Shown: piece after piece, positions 17,639 through 26,427 of the stretch
Layout: each line of letters starts with the position of its first letter
Position numbering within the stretch: position 1 is the first letter of the stretch
Source: Porphyromonas sp. COT-290 OH3588
Lineage (GTDB): Bacteria; Bacteroidota; Bacteroidia; Bacteroidales; Porphyromonadaceae
NCBI RefSeq assembly: GCF_000769075.1
Contig: NZ_JRFC01000047.1
Coordinates: 200-64,199, forward strand
DNA: 64,000 nucleotides
Direction of reading: 5' to 3'
The notes under the pieces: generated by a model
What the model was told of the DNA's origin: nothing
What the model saw: only the letters and a program-made list of their open reading frames with translations
Databases searched by the model: none
Made by a program: the position numbers and the translations under genes

Positions 17639-17724
17639 TGCGATTAAACGGAGTATTTTCGTAATCTATTGACCACTTATATTAAACTGTGGTATAAATA
17701 GTGAATCAGTATCTAAAGTAGAAC

Positions 17725-20178
17725 ATGATAGAAATCAACGAACTGGAGGCATTTTTTGATGCAAGCCAGTCACAGATAAGTAGTTCGGTAATGCCTATCA
17801 TCGGCGATATTGACCCGAATGAGGATTTTACGCTCTCGGACGAAGAGCTTGGAGCGACGATGCCCGTATTGCCTCTACGCAATATGGTACTTTTCCCGGG
17901 TCAGATTATGCCCGTATTGGTAGGGCGTGAGAAATCACGCAACCTAATTCGCTGGGCAGAGAGTAGTAAAGCTCTCTTTGCCGCAGTAGCTCAGCGTGAT
18001 GCAGAGGTGGAGGATCCTACCATCTCCGATCTGTATGAGGTGGGCGTGGTAGCTACACTTGAGCAAGTGCTAGAGATGCCCGATGGCTCTCTGACGGCAA
18101 TCATCAGAGGTAGCCAGCGTGTACGTATCGGGGCAGAACATAGCCTTATTCCTCACCTCTCTGCCGAGGTTAGTCTACTCTCGGAGATCATGCCTCGTAG
18201 AAACAACCCAGAGTTTAAGGTGCTCGCAGCTTCGATCAAGGAAAACTACCTCACGCAGTTTAAGTTGATACACAATGCGATGCCTAAGCAGATGCAGGAG
18301 AGCTTCCAGCGTAATAAGAATGGCATCTATCTGATCAATAACTCGATCGGGCTCTTGAGTATCAACATACAAGCCAAGCAAGCCCTACTCGAGCTAGACG
18401 ACATACGTGATAGAGGGCTCAAGGTGTTGGGCTTCCAGCAGTCCGAGCTACAGATGCTACGCCTAAAAGCAAGTCTGACCAATAAGACCCAGAGGGAGAT
18501 GGACAGACAGCAGAAGGAGTACTTCTTGCAGCAACAGATCCGTACCTTCCAAGAGGAACTAGGTGGTAGCGCCCACGATCTAGAGATTGCAGAGCTGCGT
18601 GAGCAGGCAGGTAAGATGCTCTGGAACGAGGCAGTAGGTGAGATCTTCGAGAAGGAGGTGCGCAAGGCCGAACGACTCAATCCGCAGAGCCCAGACTATG
18701 CAGTGCAGGTGCAGTATCTGCGTACCATACTATCATTGCCTTGGGGTGTCTACAGCCAAGACAACTTCGATCTGAAGAATGCTCAGAAGAAGCTCGACGA
18801 GGAGCACTTCGGCCTAGAGAAAGTCAAGGAGCGCATCCTTGAGCACCTAGCTGTACTCAAGCTCAAGGGAGATATGAAGTCGCCTATTATCTGCCTCTAT
18901 GGCCCCCCGGGAGTCGGCAAAACCTCTCTAGGGCGTAGCATAGCCGATAGTCTAGGACGCAAATATGTGCGCATCTCTCTAGGTGGAGTACACGACGAGG
19001 CAGAGATACGAGGCCACCGCCGCACCTATATTGGGGCTATGAGTGGGCGTATCATACAGAGCTTGCAGAAGGCTGGTACCTCAAACCCTGTCTTTGTCCT
19101 CGATGAGATTGATAAGATCTCGGGCGACTATAAGGGGGATCCCGCAGCTGCTCTGCTCGAGGTGTTGGACCCAGAGCAGAATGGTACCTTCCACGACAAC
19201 TACCTAGATATAGACTACGATCTAAGCAAGGTGCTCTTCATAGCCACTGCCAATAACATTGGGGCGATCTCACAGCCCTTGAGAGATCGCATGGAGCTAA
19301 TAGAAGTGTCGGGCTATATCGCCGAGGAGAAGATGCAGATCGCCAAGCGCCATCTGATCCCAAAGATCGCTCAAGATCACGGATTAGGGGAGCGCAACAT
19401 TCGCTTCACACCAAAGGCTATCGAGACCATCATCGAGCAATACACACGTGAGAGCGGAGTGCGTGCTTTGAGCAAGAAAATAGCTGCCATTATGCGTAAA
19501 ATCGCTTGGCAGGAGGCCTCCAATGCAGAGGCCAAAACCGAGGTAACCCCAGCTCTAGTCAAGGAGTATCTTGGCAAACCTATCTTCTCAAGAGATAAGT
19601 ACCAAGGCAATGAACATCCGGGAGTAGTGGTTGGTCTGGCTTGGACAAGTGTAGGAGGAGAGATCCTCTTCATCGAGAGTAGCTTGCATCGTGGGCAGGA
19701 GTTTAAGCTCAGCCTGACCGGTAGCCTCGGTGATGTGATGAAGGAGAGTGCCGTGCTAGCGCTCGACTATATCAGAGCGCACCGTGACGAACTGGGTATA
19801 GAGGATACTGCTATCAAGGATAAGGAAGTACACATACACGTCCCCGAGGGAGCTGTGCCCAAGGACGGCCCTAGTGCAGGCATCACGATAGTGACCTCTC
19901 TAGTATCTACCATGACGGGGCGCCTCGTGCGTCCACATATTGCTATGACGGGTGAGATTACTCTGCGTGGTAAGGTACTGCCCGTCGGTGGTATCAAGGA
20001 GAAGATATTAGCAGCCAAGCGCTCGGGCATCAAGGAGATTATTCTCTGCAAGGAGAACGAGAAGGATATCGCTGAGATCAAGGAGCTGTATGTGCGTGGC
20101 CTCAAGTTTCACTATGTCGAGGAGATCAGCCAAGTGCTTGATCTAGCCTTGGAGCCAGTAACGCCCCAAGCAAAGTAA
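17725..20178 (+). CDS. lon: ATP-dependent protease Lon (endopeptidase La)
   Basis: Lon is a cytoplasmic AAA+ protease that degrades misfolded and regulatory proteins. The 817-residue protein has the N-terminal substrate-binding domain with the LPLRNMVLFPG motif near residue 50, and an AAA+ module with Walker A GPPGVGKT at 393-400 and Walker B (VFVLDEIDK) about 60 residues later. The C-terminal protease domain carries Ser717 in PKDGPSAG and the catalytic lysine in GGIKEKI (Lys760). The N-terminal acidic segment of about 45 residues before the Lon domain is usual for Bacteroidetes. The next gene starts 6 bp after its stop. Confidence 0.97.
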   Translation: MIEINELEAFFDASQSQISSSVMPIIGDIDPNEDFTLSDEELGATMPVLPLRNMVLFPGQIMPVLVGREKSRNLIRWAESSKALFAAVAQRDAEVEDPTISDLYEVGVVATLEQVLEMPDGSLTAIIRGSQRVRIGAEHSLIPHLSAEVSLLSEIMPRRNNPEFKVLAASIKENYLTQFKLIHNAMPKQMQESFQRNKNGIYLINNSIGLLSINIQAKQALLELDDIRDRGLKVLGFQQSELQMLRLKASLTNKTQREMDRQQKEYFLQQQIRTFQEELGGSAHDLEIAELREQAGKMLWNEAVGEIFEKEVRKAERLNPQSPDYAVQVQYLRTILSLPWGVYSQDNFDLKNAQKKLDEEHFGLEKVKERILEHLAVLKLKGDMKSPIICLYGPPGVGKTSLGRSIADSLGRKYVRISLGGVHDEAEIRGHRRTYIGAMSGRIIQSLQKAGTSNPVFVLDEIDKISGDYKGDPAAALLEVLDPEQNGTFHDNYLDIDYDLSKVLFIATANNIGAISQPLRDRMELIEVSGYIAEEKMQIAKRHLIPKIAQDHGLGERNIRFTPKAIETIIEQYTRESGVRALSKKIAAIMRKIAWQEASNAEAKTEVTPALVKEYLGKPIFSRDKYQGNEHPGVVVGLAWTSVGGEILFIESSLHRGQEFKLSLTGSLGDVMKESAVLALDYIRAHRDELGIEDTAIKDKEVHIHVPEGAVPKDGPSAGITIVTSLVSTMTGRLVRPHIAMTGEITLRGKVLPVGGIKEKILAAKRSGIKEIILCKENEKDIAEIKELYVRGLKFHYVEEISQVLDLALEPVTPQAK

Positions 20179-20184
20179 TCCCTT

Positions 20185-20730
20185 ATGAACGAAGTATCAC
20201 AGACAGCCCTAGAGGTAGAGCGAGTGGTCGGGCAGTGCCGTAGCCTCTTCGCCTCCAAGCTCCACGACTATGGAGCAGCTTGGCGCATCATGCGTCCAGC
20301 CTCTCTGACCGACCAGATCTACATCAAAGCCGGTCGCATACGTACGCTACAAACCAAGGGCATGAACCGTGTGAATGAGGGCATCGAACCTGAGTTCGTC
20401 GGTATCGTCAATTACGGTATTGTAGCTATGATACAACTAGACCTAGGAGCTGTGGATCAGCCCGATATAGACGCCACTAGAGCCCTAGCTCTATATGATG
20501 AGAAGTTGTCTGCTACACTAGAGCTTATGGCAGCCAAAAATCATGACTATGGCGAGGCTTGGCGCTCTATGCGCCTAGGCTCTATCGTAGACTTGATACT
20601 CTCCAAGGTCTATCGGACTAAGCAGATTGAGGATTTGGGGGGTGATACTTTGGTATCTGAGGGCATCGAAGCTAACTATATGGATATGGTTAATTATGCC
20701 ATATTCGCATTAATCAAGATGCAGGAATGA
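20185..20730 (+). CDS. DUF1599 protein with an internal duplication
   Basis: This 181-residue protein is made of two similar halves. Residues 21-85 and 113-178 both contain HDYGxAWRxMRxxS (at 27 and 120), a central VNEGIE/VSEGIE and a final VNYxIxAxIxM segment. This matches DUF1599, named a nucleotide-modification-associated domain, whose biochemical role is not established. The conserved His-Asp-Tyr-Gly and Arg residues suggest a binding site in each half. It lies between lon and the DoxX-like gene, and its stop overlaps the next start by 4 bp, so it is translated as part of that operon. Confidence 0.8.
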   Translation: MNEVSQTALEVERVVGQCRSLFASKLHDYGAAWRIMRPASLTDQIYIKAGRIRTLQTKGMNRVNEGIEPEFVGIVNYGIVAMIQLDLGAVDQPDIDATRALALYDEKLSATLELMAAKNHDYGEAWRSMRLGSIVDLILSKVYRTKQIEDLGGDTLVSEGIEANYMDMVNYAIFALIKMQE

Positions 20731-22022
20731 GCCTCAAGCGTACACTTCTAGAGGCCTCCCGCATAGTTCTCGGTCTCGTCTTCGTTATATCAGGCCTACT
20801 CAAGGCAGTAGACCCAATGGGCGGAGCAATCAAGGTCGGGGAATACTTTGGTTCCATTCTTGGATCCAAGTTTTTGTGGATTTCGCACACTTTCCTGCCC
20901 CTGTCTGTACTGCTGTGTATAGTGGAGTTCTTGCTGGGGGCGTTTCTCTTGATGGGGATTTATCGACGTATTGCCTCGCGTATGACTTTTGTGATGATGG
21001 TCTTTATGACTATCGTCACGATTTACATATCGATTACTGACTCGGTCGGTGACTGTGGTTGCTTTGGGGACTTAATTAAACTCACCAATGTACAGAGCTT
21101 GATCAAGAATATCATCCTCTTGCCGATGTCCTACTTCGTGATGCGCTACGCCAGACAGATGAGCCATCTCTACACGCGCCGTGAGCGTTGGGTACCAGCC
21201 GCACTAGCCTTCATCGGCATCTCTCAGTTTACTTACTGCAATCAACGATATCTCCCTTATAGGGATTTTCGACCTTATCAGATTGGATTCGACCTCAACA
21301 AGAAGATACAAGAGGCTGACTCTACCTATCAGGCAGAGCTGCTTGAGGGGACAAGGTTTATCTATCGCAAGGGTGATAGGGTAGAGAGCTTCACAGTACA
21401 CAACCTCCCTGATACTACTTGGACCTACGAGAGGCAGGAACAGAGTTCCGAACTCAAGAACCGCAAGCTGACCTACAGCTTCGAGATGCAGAACTCCGAG
21501 GGAGAGGCGATGGAACACCAGATCCTCAACGATCAGACGGGAGTCTTGCTCCTTTTCTCCCTCAACTGGAATGACGCCAATCAAGACAATATAGATGAGA
21601 TCAACGAGCTCTACCGCTATGCTCAAGAGTATGGGTATAAGTTCTACGGTGTGTCGGCATCGACACCCGAGGAAGAGTCGGAGTGGCGCTACCAGACAGG
21701 TGCAGATTACCCAATCCTATTTATGGACGCCACGACTATTAAGACTATCATTCGAGCTAATCCGGGGTTAATCGTGATGAAGTCGGGGGTCGTAATCGAC
21801 AAAATTTCGTCGGAGATGCTCCCCAGCATAGACAAAATCCCCTCTTATATCCATAGCCGTATGAAGCTAGGGCAGGGGACGGTCCCATCGCCTATGCGCC
21901 TTTTGCTGCTTGGACTCTGGGCCTCCATCTTACTGCTTGGCCTCCTTAGACTGTTGGCTAGGCGCATCAATGCCCGTGGGTATATCATCGGTCGCAAGAA
22001 CCGAGTAGAAAAAGAGTTGTAA
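20727..22022 (+). CDS. DoxX/MauE-like membrane protein with a thioredoxin-like domain
   Basis: This 431-residue protein has four helices in the first 150 residues in the DoxX/MauE pattern (GLVFVISGLLKAVDPMGGAIK at the start, GDCGCFGDLI around residue 110). A periplasmic part follows that resembles a thioredoxin/AhpC-TSA fold at about 255-380 (LLFSLNWNDAN ... YPILFMDATTIKTII ... PGLIVMKSGVVIDK). A final helix is near 390-410. The thioredoxin-like part lacks a CxxC where one would be expected (NWNDANQDN). Such proteins are common in Bacteroidetes (BT_3928-like). A role in envelope redox chemistry is inferred from the fold only. It overlaps the DUF1599 gene and precedes tpiA. Confidence 0.75.
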   Translation: MSLKRTLLEASRIVLGLVFVISGLLKAVDPMGGAIKVGEYFGSILGSKFLWISHTFLPLSVLLCIVEFLLGAFLLMGIYRRIASRMTFVMMVFMTIVTIYISITDSVGDCGCFGDLIKLTNVQSLIKNIILLPMSYFVMRYARQMSHLYTRRERWVPAALAFIGISQFTYCNQRYLPYRDFRPYQIGFDLNKKIQEADSTYQAELLEGTRFIYRKGDRVESFTVHNLPDTTWTYERQEQSSELKNRKLTYSFEMQNSEGEAMEHQILNDQTGVLLLFSLNWNDANQDNIDEINELYRYAQEYGYKFYGVSASTPEEESEWRYQTGADYPILFMDATTIKTIIRANPGLIVMKSGVVIDKISSEMLPSIDKIPSYIHSRMKLGQGTVPSPMRLLLLGLWASILLLGLLRLLARRINARGYIIGRKNRVEKEL

Positions 22023-22055
22023 ATAATTTATTAATGTATAATTCAAGACAAAGAA

Positions 22056-22805
22056 ATGAGAAAAAACATTGTAGCAGGGAACTGGAAGATGAATAAGACC
22101 CTTGCAGAGGGCGTTGCTTTCGTTGAGGAGCTCAGCCAAGCTCTCAAGGGTAAGAGTCCTAAGTGTGATGTAGTTATTGCTGCTCCTTTTGTGCATCTAG
22201 CCACGCTAGCTGCCAAGGCAGAGGGTTTCGCTATCTCGGCAGAGAACTGCGCAGACAAGGATAAGGGTGCATACACTGGAGAGGTTTCCGCTGCTATGGT
22301 TGCCTCTACTGGAGCCAAGTATGTGATTCTCGGCCACAGCGAGCGTCGTGCCTACTACGGCGAAACAGACGCTATCCTTACAGACAAGGTAAACCTAGCT
22401 CTAGGCAATGGTCTAACTCCTATCTTCTGTATCGGTGAGGTTAAGGAAGAGCGTGAGGCTGGCGAGCACTTCCGAGTAGTGGAGCAGCAGATCTCTAACG
22501 CTCTATTTGGCCTATCGGCAGAAGATTTTGGTAAGCTAGTCATCGCCTACGAACCAGTTTGGGCCATTGGTACGGGGCTTACTGCTACGGCAGATCAAGC
22601 ACAAGAGATTCATGCCCACATTCGTTCGTTCATCGCTGGCAAGTATGGTCAGCAGATCGCAGATGACTGCACAATCCTCTATGGCGGTAGCATGAATAAG
22701 AAGAATGCAGCCGATCTCCTGAGCCGTCCCGATGTAGATGGTGGCCTCATTGGTGGAGCCTCTCTAGTTGTAGAGGACTTCCTGCCAATCATTGAGGCTG
22801 TTTAG
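22056..22805 (+). CDS. tpiA: Triosephosphate isomerase
   Basis: TpiA interconverts dihydroxyacetone phosphate and glyceraldehyde 3-phosphate. The 249-residue protein has all catalytic residues: Lys11 in GNWKMNK, His94 in ILGHSERR and Glu166 in [11 protein letters not shown]; the phosphate-binding loops YGGS and GGLIGGASL are also present. It starts 33 bp after the DoxX-like gene. With the PPi-dependent phosphofructokinase at 55 kb it supports a working lower glycolysis. Confidence 0.97.
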   Translation: MRKNIVAGNWKMNKTLAEGVAFVEELSQALKGKSPKCDVVIAAPFVHLATLAAKAEGFAISAENCADKDKGAYTGEVSAAMVASTGAKYVILGHSERRAYYGETDAILTDKVNLALGNGLTPIFCIGEVKEEREAGEHFRVVEQQISNALFGLSAEDFGKLVIAYEPVWAIGTGLTATADQAQEIHAHIRSFIAGKYGQQIADDCTILYGGSMNKKNAADLLSRPDVDGGLIGGASLVVEDFLPIIEAV

Positions 22806-22938
22806 TCCCAAGATAGTCGAGGCCAGAGGCGGAGGGCCTTTCTAGTGCTCTCTCCTTTGGCCTGTATCTTCGTAGTTCCTACCACTCGTAGAGATAAGGG
22901 GTGTGCTAGGTGCTAGTGGTTTCAGTATTACTTAAAGA

Positions 22939-23475
22939 ATGAGTATTATGTCTAAGTTGTTAATGGCTACAGGGTTGTATCTATCTATGGTGGCGGGTGT
23001 ATGCGCTCAGCAGACTACTCCATCTGCAACTGCGAGGGCAGTACCGAAGAATATCTTCGAGGCACTTGAGGGCGAGGCTCCCGGCCAAGGACATGTCGTG
23101 ATCTATCAGTCCGAGGAGCTCAGGCGTCTAGTAGGCGTTGTGTCTGGCCGTTATGGAGCTGTCCTTGGACGTGAGGGCAATACTTCTCTGCTTATGGGGT
23201 ACCGCATTCAGTTTTTCAGTGGCAATACACCATCGTCCAAGGCGGAGGCTCAGTCACGTGCTGCACTTATTCGCCAGCTTGTACCAGAGTACAACTGCTA
23301 CATCAGCTTCAATGCTCCTTTTTGGCGCCTCGTGGTAGGTGACTTCCTCTCCATGGCTCAGGCAAGAGAGGTGCGCAACCGCCTACTAGGCGTACTCCCT
23401 GCTTGGAGTAAGGAGTCCTATGTGATCAAAGATAAAGTACGTATACTCAACTATGACCCCACCGCAGATGAATAA
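22939..23475 (+). CDS. Exported SPOR-domain protein
   Basis: This 178-residue protein has a signal peptide (residues 1-24, cut near VCAQ), a linker and a C-terminal region at about 95-170 that resembles a SPOR fold ([24 protein letters not shown] ... [23 protein letters not shown]). SPOR domains bind denuded peptidoglycan glycan strands. The gene sits between tpiA and folE; folE starts within its last codons. Two close ATGs (22939 and 22948) are possible starts. A role in cell-wall binding is inferred. Confidence 0.8.
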   Translation: MSIMSKLLMATGLYLSMVAGVCAQQTTPSATARAVPKNIFEALEGEAPGQGHVVIYQSEELRRLVGVVSGRYGAVLGREGNTSLLMGYRIQFFSGNTPSSKAEAQSRAALIRQLVPEYNCYISFNAPFWRLVVGDFLSMAQAREVRNRLLGVLPAWSKESYVIKDKVRILNYDPTADE

Positions 23476-24064
23476 CCTTGATATCAACACCACCGATAGC
23501 TTACAGATCCAGCAAGCCCTAGAGCAACACTACCTTCAAGTACTTAGCCTCATAGGCGAAGACCCTACAAGAGAGGGATTGGTCAAAACCCCCGAGCGTG
23601 TAGCCAAGGCTATGCAGTTCCTTACTCAAGGCTATCGGCAAGATCCATCCGAGATCCTTCGCTCAGCAATGTTTCGAGAGGATTACAGACAGATGGTCAT
23701 TGTGCGTGATATAGACTTCTACTCCATGTGTGAGCATCACATGCTCCCTTTCTTTGGTAAGGTACATATAGGCTATATCCCCAATGGCTACATTACGGGG
23801 CTATCCAAGCTCCCTCGTGTTGTTGATGTTTTCTCTAGGCGCCTACAAGTACAGGAGCGTCTTACGACGCAAATCAAGGAATGCATTCAAGAAACACTCA
23901 ACCCTCTAGGTGTGATCGTCGTGATAGAGGCACAGCACATGTGTATGCAAATCAGAGGTGTAGAGAAACAGCACTCCCTGACCACGACGAGCGACTTCAC
24001 GGGGGCTTTTAAGGAAGCCAAGACTCGTGAGGAGTTTATGCAGCTCATCTCACGAAATAAATAA
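23468..24064 (+). CDS. folE: GTP cyclohydrolase I (type I, FolE)
   Basis: FolE converts GTP to dihydroneopterin triphosphate, the first step of folate synthesis and, in many bacteria, of the 7-deazaguanine (queuosine) route that needs QueE. The zinc ligands are Cys88 and His91 in [11 protein letters not shown] and Cys159 in EAQHMCM. The family motif [23 protein letters not shown] is intact. The ATG at 23468 overlaps the preceding gene by 8 bp and gives 198 residues; an ATG at 23453 would add five residues. Confidence 0.96.
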   Translation: MNNLDINTTDSLQIQQALEQHYLQVLSLIGEDPTREGLVKTPERVAKAMQFLTQGYRQDPSEILRSAMFREDYRQMVIVRDIDFYSMCEHHMLPFFGKVHIGYIPNGYITGLSKLPRVVDVFSRRLQVQERLTTQIKECIQETLNPLGVIVVIEAQHMCMQIRGVEKQHSLTTTSDFTGAFKEAKTREEFMQLISRNK

Positions 24065-24079
24065 ATCTCCAGCCTACGT

Positions 24080-24700
24080 ATGCAGAGGTGCAATGCGGAA
24101 GCCTCTTGCCTAGAGAGCACTTTTGTCTGTGCCCCCATGGGTTATGCCCGTCATGTCGCTTTGTATCCAATGAATGGCGATGACATCTCTTGCCTAAGAA
24201 TAGACTACGATCTCTATACGACAGATTACGGTGATTTGCTCATTGCTTCCACCTATTTGGGAGTGTGTTACAGCACATTTTGTTCGTCTGTAGAAGCAGC
24301 CGAAGCCATTCTCCGGGGGGCCTTCCCCGGAGCAGAGCTATTTCGTCGCTCCTCAGAGTGGCAGGTCAGGTTGCTCTCTTGGCTTAAGCCTAACGCTCCT
24401 ACAGATCAGCATATAGCACTTCATCTTATGGGTACAGATTTTAGGTTGAAGGTTTGGCGTGCGTTGCTGGAGGTGCCTATTGGACATGTGGCTACATACT
24501 CAGACCTTGCTCAAGCCATAGACAATCCTCGAGCCGTGCGAGCCGTTGGTTCCGCGGTAGGGAGCAATCCCATTGTCCCGTTTATTCCATGTCATCGCAT
24601 CATTCGTCGTGATGGCTCACTTGGGAATTATAGTGCAGAGGGAGGAATAGAGCAGAAGGCTGCGCTCCTAGCCAGAGAGAAAGTGGTCTTGTCAATTTGA
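24080..24700 (+). CDS. ogt: Methylated-DNA--protein-cysteine methyltransferase (MGMT/Ogt)
   Basis: This suicide repair enzyme removes alkyl groups from O6-alkylguanine. The 206-residue protein has the DNA-binding/alkyl-acceptor domain with the active-site PCHRII (Cys171), the arginine finger region NPRAVRAVGSAVGSNP and the C-terminal GNYSAEGGIEQKAALL. The N-terminal domain (about 40-90) is also family-like. The true start is uncertain: an ATG at 24137 (MGYARHV) would give 187 residues and may fit the family better. No Ada-type N-terminal zinc domain is present. It follows folE by 15 bp. Confidence 0.9.
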   Translation: MQRCNAEASCLESTFVCAPMGYARHVALYPMNGDDISCLRIDYDLYTTDYGDLLIASTYLGVCYSTFCSSVEAAEAILRGAFPGAELFRRSSEWQVRLLSWLKPNAPTDQHIALHLMGTDFRLKVWRALLEVPIGHVATYSDLAQAIDNPRAVRAVGSAVGSNPIVPFIPCHRIIRRDGSLGNYSAEGGIEQKAALLAREKVVLSI

Positions 24701-24709
24701 TGTTTAACT

Positions 24710-25672
24710 ATGAGCAAGTCAGAGTATTACACGGCTGAAGGCATCTCTGCTCAGCACTACGAGGCTCTTTTGCATGGGCATAGCTATCCCCTTTATTATG
24801 CGCCTTGGTGGCTCTCCACGGCTAGTCGAGGTAAAGCTGTCTATGTGGCGAGTTTTCGTGCCGACCGATGCGTAGCTGTGCTTGCTGCTGCCCTTAGCTA
24901 TGGACGATTGATTACACCCTATTTTTGCCAATATAGTGGTATTCTGTTCCTTGACGAGGGGCTTACTCTGTATGAAAAGCAATTGATTACTCAGGCTATT
25001 CATCAACAACTGCCCAAACACACGTATTATCAAGTCAATTATCCGCCTAGCTATACTGATTGGTTAGGGCTACATTGGCTGTCATATAAGCAGACCACAC
25101 GTTACAATTATATTTGGGACATCACTGGGATTACCTCTAGGGAGGAGCTGCTTCAATCTATTAGCCCGACTCTACGCAAAAATCTCAAGGCCAGCGAGCG
25201 GGCAGGGTTCGTGTATGCCTCAAATGTGTCGATAAGAGAGGCTATAGCACTGCTGAGGCTAACAGCTAGTCATAAGAAGTATAGGAGTGATTTTGTCTTG
25301 CAGGAGCAACTGATTAGCCAGAGTATCGAGCGAGGGCAAGGACAACTTGTCGGTTTACGAACGCCAGATACGGGACAGTTAGCGATGGTTTCGTTCTTCG
25401 TCAAGCACCAAAGAGTGGCTTATCTGATAGGAGAGGGCAACGATCGTGCGCTCAGTGGGCGCTATCAGCTCAAGGCATTAGTTCTGATGCACTATATTCT
25501 ACAGGAGCAGGGAGGTATAGACTTGATCGATTTTGAGGGATCTATGCTTGAGCCAATTGCCAAAATCTATCAAGCGCTAGGAGCCTATCAGCAGTCCTAT
25601 ATGACCATAAGTAAGGGGAGTAAGTATAGTTTAGCCGGATTGCGAGCTCGCCTCTTGAGGCGTAAGGGCTAA
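24710..25672 (+). CDS. FemAB-like GNAT-fold protein
   Basis: This 320-residue protein resembles the FemAB/GNAT (Acetyltransf_6) family. The middle part contains RYNYIWDITG ... SPTLRKNLKASERAGF, and the C-terminal part contains VAYLIGEGNDRALSGRYQLKALVLMHYILQ, which looks like the acyl-donor-binding region of such transferases. Family members transfer amino acids or acyl groups to cell-wall or envelope molecules; the substrate here is unknown. It begins 9 bp after the ogt stop and is the last + strand gene before a convergent block. Confidence 0.7.
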   Translation: MSKSEYYTAEGISAQHYEALLHGHSYPLYYAPWWLSTASRGKAVYVASFRADRCVAVLAAALSYGRLITPYFCQYSGILFLDEGLTLYEKQLITQAIHQQLPKHTYYQVNYPPSYTDWLGLHWLSYKQTTRYNYIWDITGITSREELLQSISPTLRKNLKASERAGFVYASNVSIREAIALLRLTASHKKYRSDFVLQEQLISQSIERGQGQLVGLRTPDTGQLAMVSFFVKHQRVAYLIGEGNDRALSGRYQLKALVLMHYILQEQGGIDLIDFEGSMLEPIAKIYQALGAYQQSYMTISKGSKYSLAGLRARLLRRKG

Positions 25673-25679
25673 TGTAAGG

Positions 25680-26426
25680 TTAAGCGGAATAGATGAGGAG
25701 CTGCCAAGCAAAGAAGTTGTTGATTAGATGCAGCAATATAGGTATGCCAATTCGGCTAGTATAGTGATAGCTGTATCCGAGGACGAATCCAATAGTGAGG
25801 CGAGAGAGGAAACCGACCAAGGATAGATGCACTAGACTAAAAATCACACTCGTGACTCCAATCGCCAGCAATGGCCGATGTCTGTCGGCTGCAATAAAGA
25901 GGCTTTGCATAGTTCCTCTGAAAAATAGCTCTTCCACTAAGGCAGGCGTTAGGCAGATGACCACAAACTCCAAGAGTCTGCTATCCCAGCCCGACTGAAG
26001 TAGCTCTTTGATCTGTTGGGATACAGTATCTTCTATATCAATCCCCCAGCTACTAGGGAGTATACCGATGAGCCACTCGGACACGAAGCTAAGTGATGTA
26101 GAAGCTGCGACCATGCCACCAGCCACAGCAAATAGAAGCAGAAGAGAGAATGGGGAGCAAAATATCTCCCGCATCTCTCTGTACAGCCTCCTTGGTGTGG
26201 CTTGACGCAATAGCTGCCGCCCCTTGGGGTGGAACGATAGGGGCAGTAGAAATATGCCAATAGAGGACCACAGCATCGAATACATCAGAGCACTCTTGCT
26301 CTCGAGAATAGAGAACCCGAGCACCGAGGAGAGCGAGGCCACTCCTATCCCCACCAGCAGAGTACAGGCGAAGGTTAAGCCGATGAGGTATGCAATACTC
26401 AAGTATATGTCTGTCCTATTTGTCAT
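25680..26426 (-). CDS. CPBP-family intramembrane glutamic endopeptidase
   Basis: The 248-residue membrane protein carries the three CPBP (CAAX protease/bacteriocin-processing) motifs: EELFFRG (Glu165, Glu166, Arg170), SLVH (His200) and HLINN (His233, Asn236/237), spread over about seven helices. I start at the ATG at 26426; a longer frame upstream lies within the regulator gene and has no family features. The start is one base after the stop of the AraC-type regulator, so the pair is co-transcribed. Substrates of these proteases in Bacteroidetes are mostly unknown. Confidence 0.88.
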   Translation of the reverse strand: MTNRTDIYLSIAYLIGLTFACTLLVGIGVASLSSVLGFSILESKSALMYSMLWSSIGIFLLPLSFHPKGRQLLRQATPRRLYREMREIFCSPFSLLLLFAVAGGMVAASTSLSFVSEWLIGILPSSWGIDIEDTVSQQIKELLQSGWDSRLLEFVVICLTPALVEELFFRGTMQSLFIAADRHRPLLAIGVTSVIFSLVHLSLVGFLSRLTIGFVLGYSYHYTSRIGIPILLHLINNFFAWQLLIYSA

Positions 26427-26427
26427 G

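Larger units (their letters stand above)
16614..17724. other. Intergenic region of about 1.1 kb between the divergent exporter operon and lon
   Basis: I see no supported gene. Short overlapping frames on both strands at 17186-17585 have no recognisable sequence. The region holds the exporter promoter, copy 1 of the dispersed repeat (16996-17218) and the lon promoter. Confidence 0.7.
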
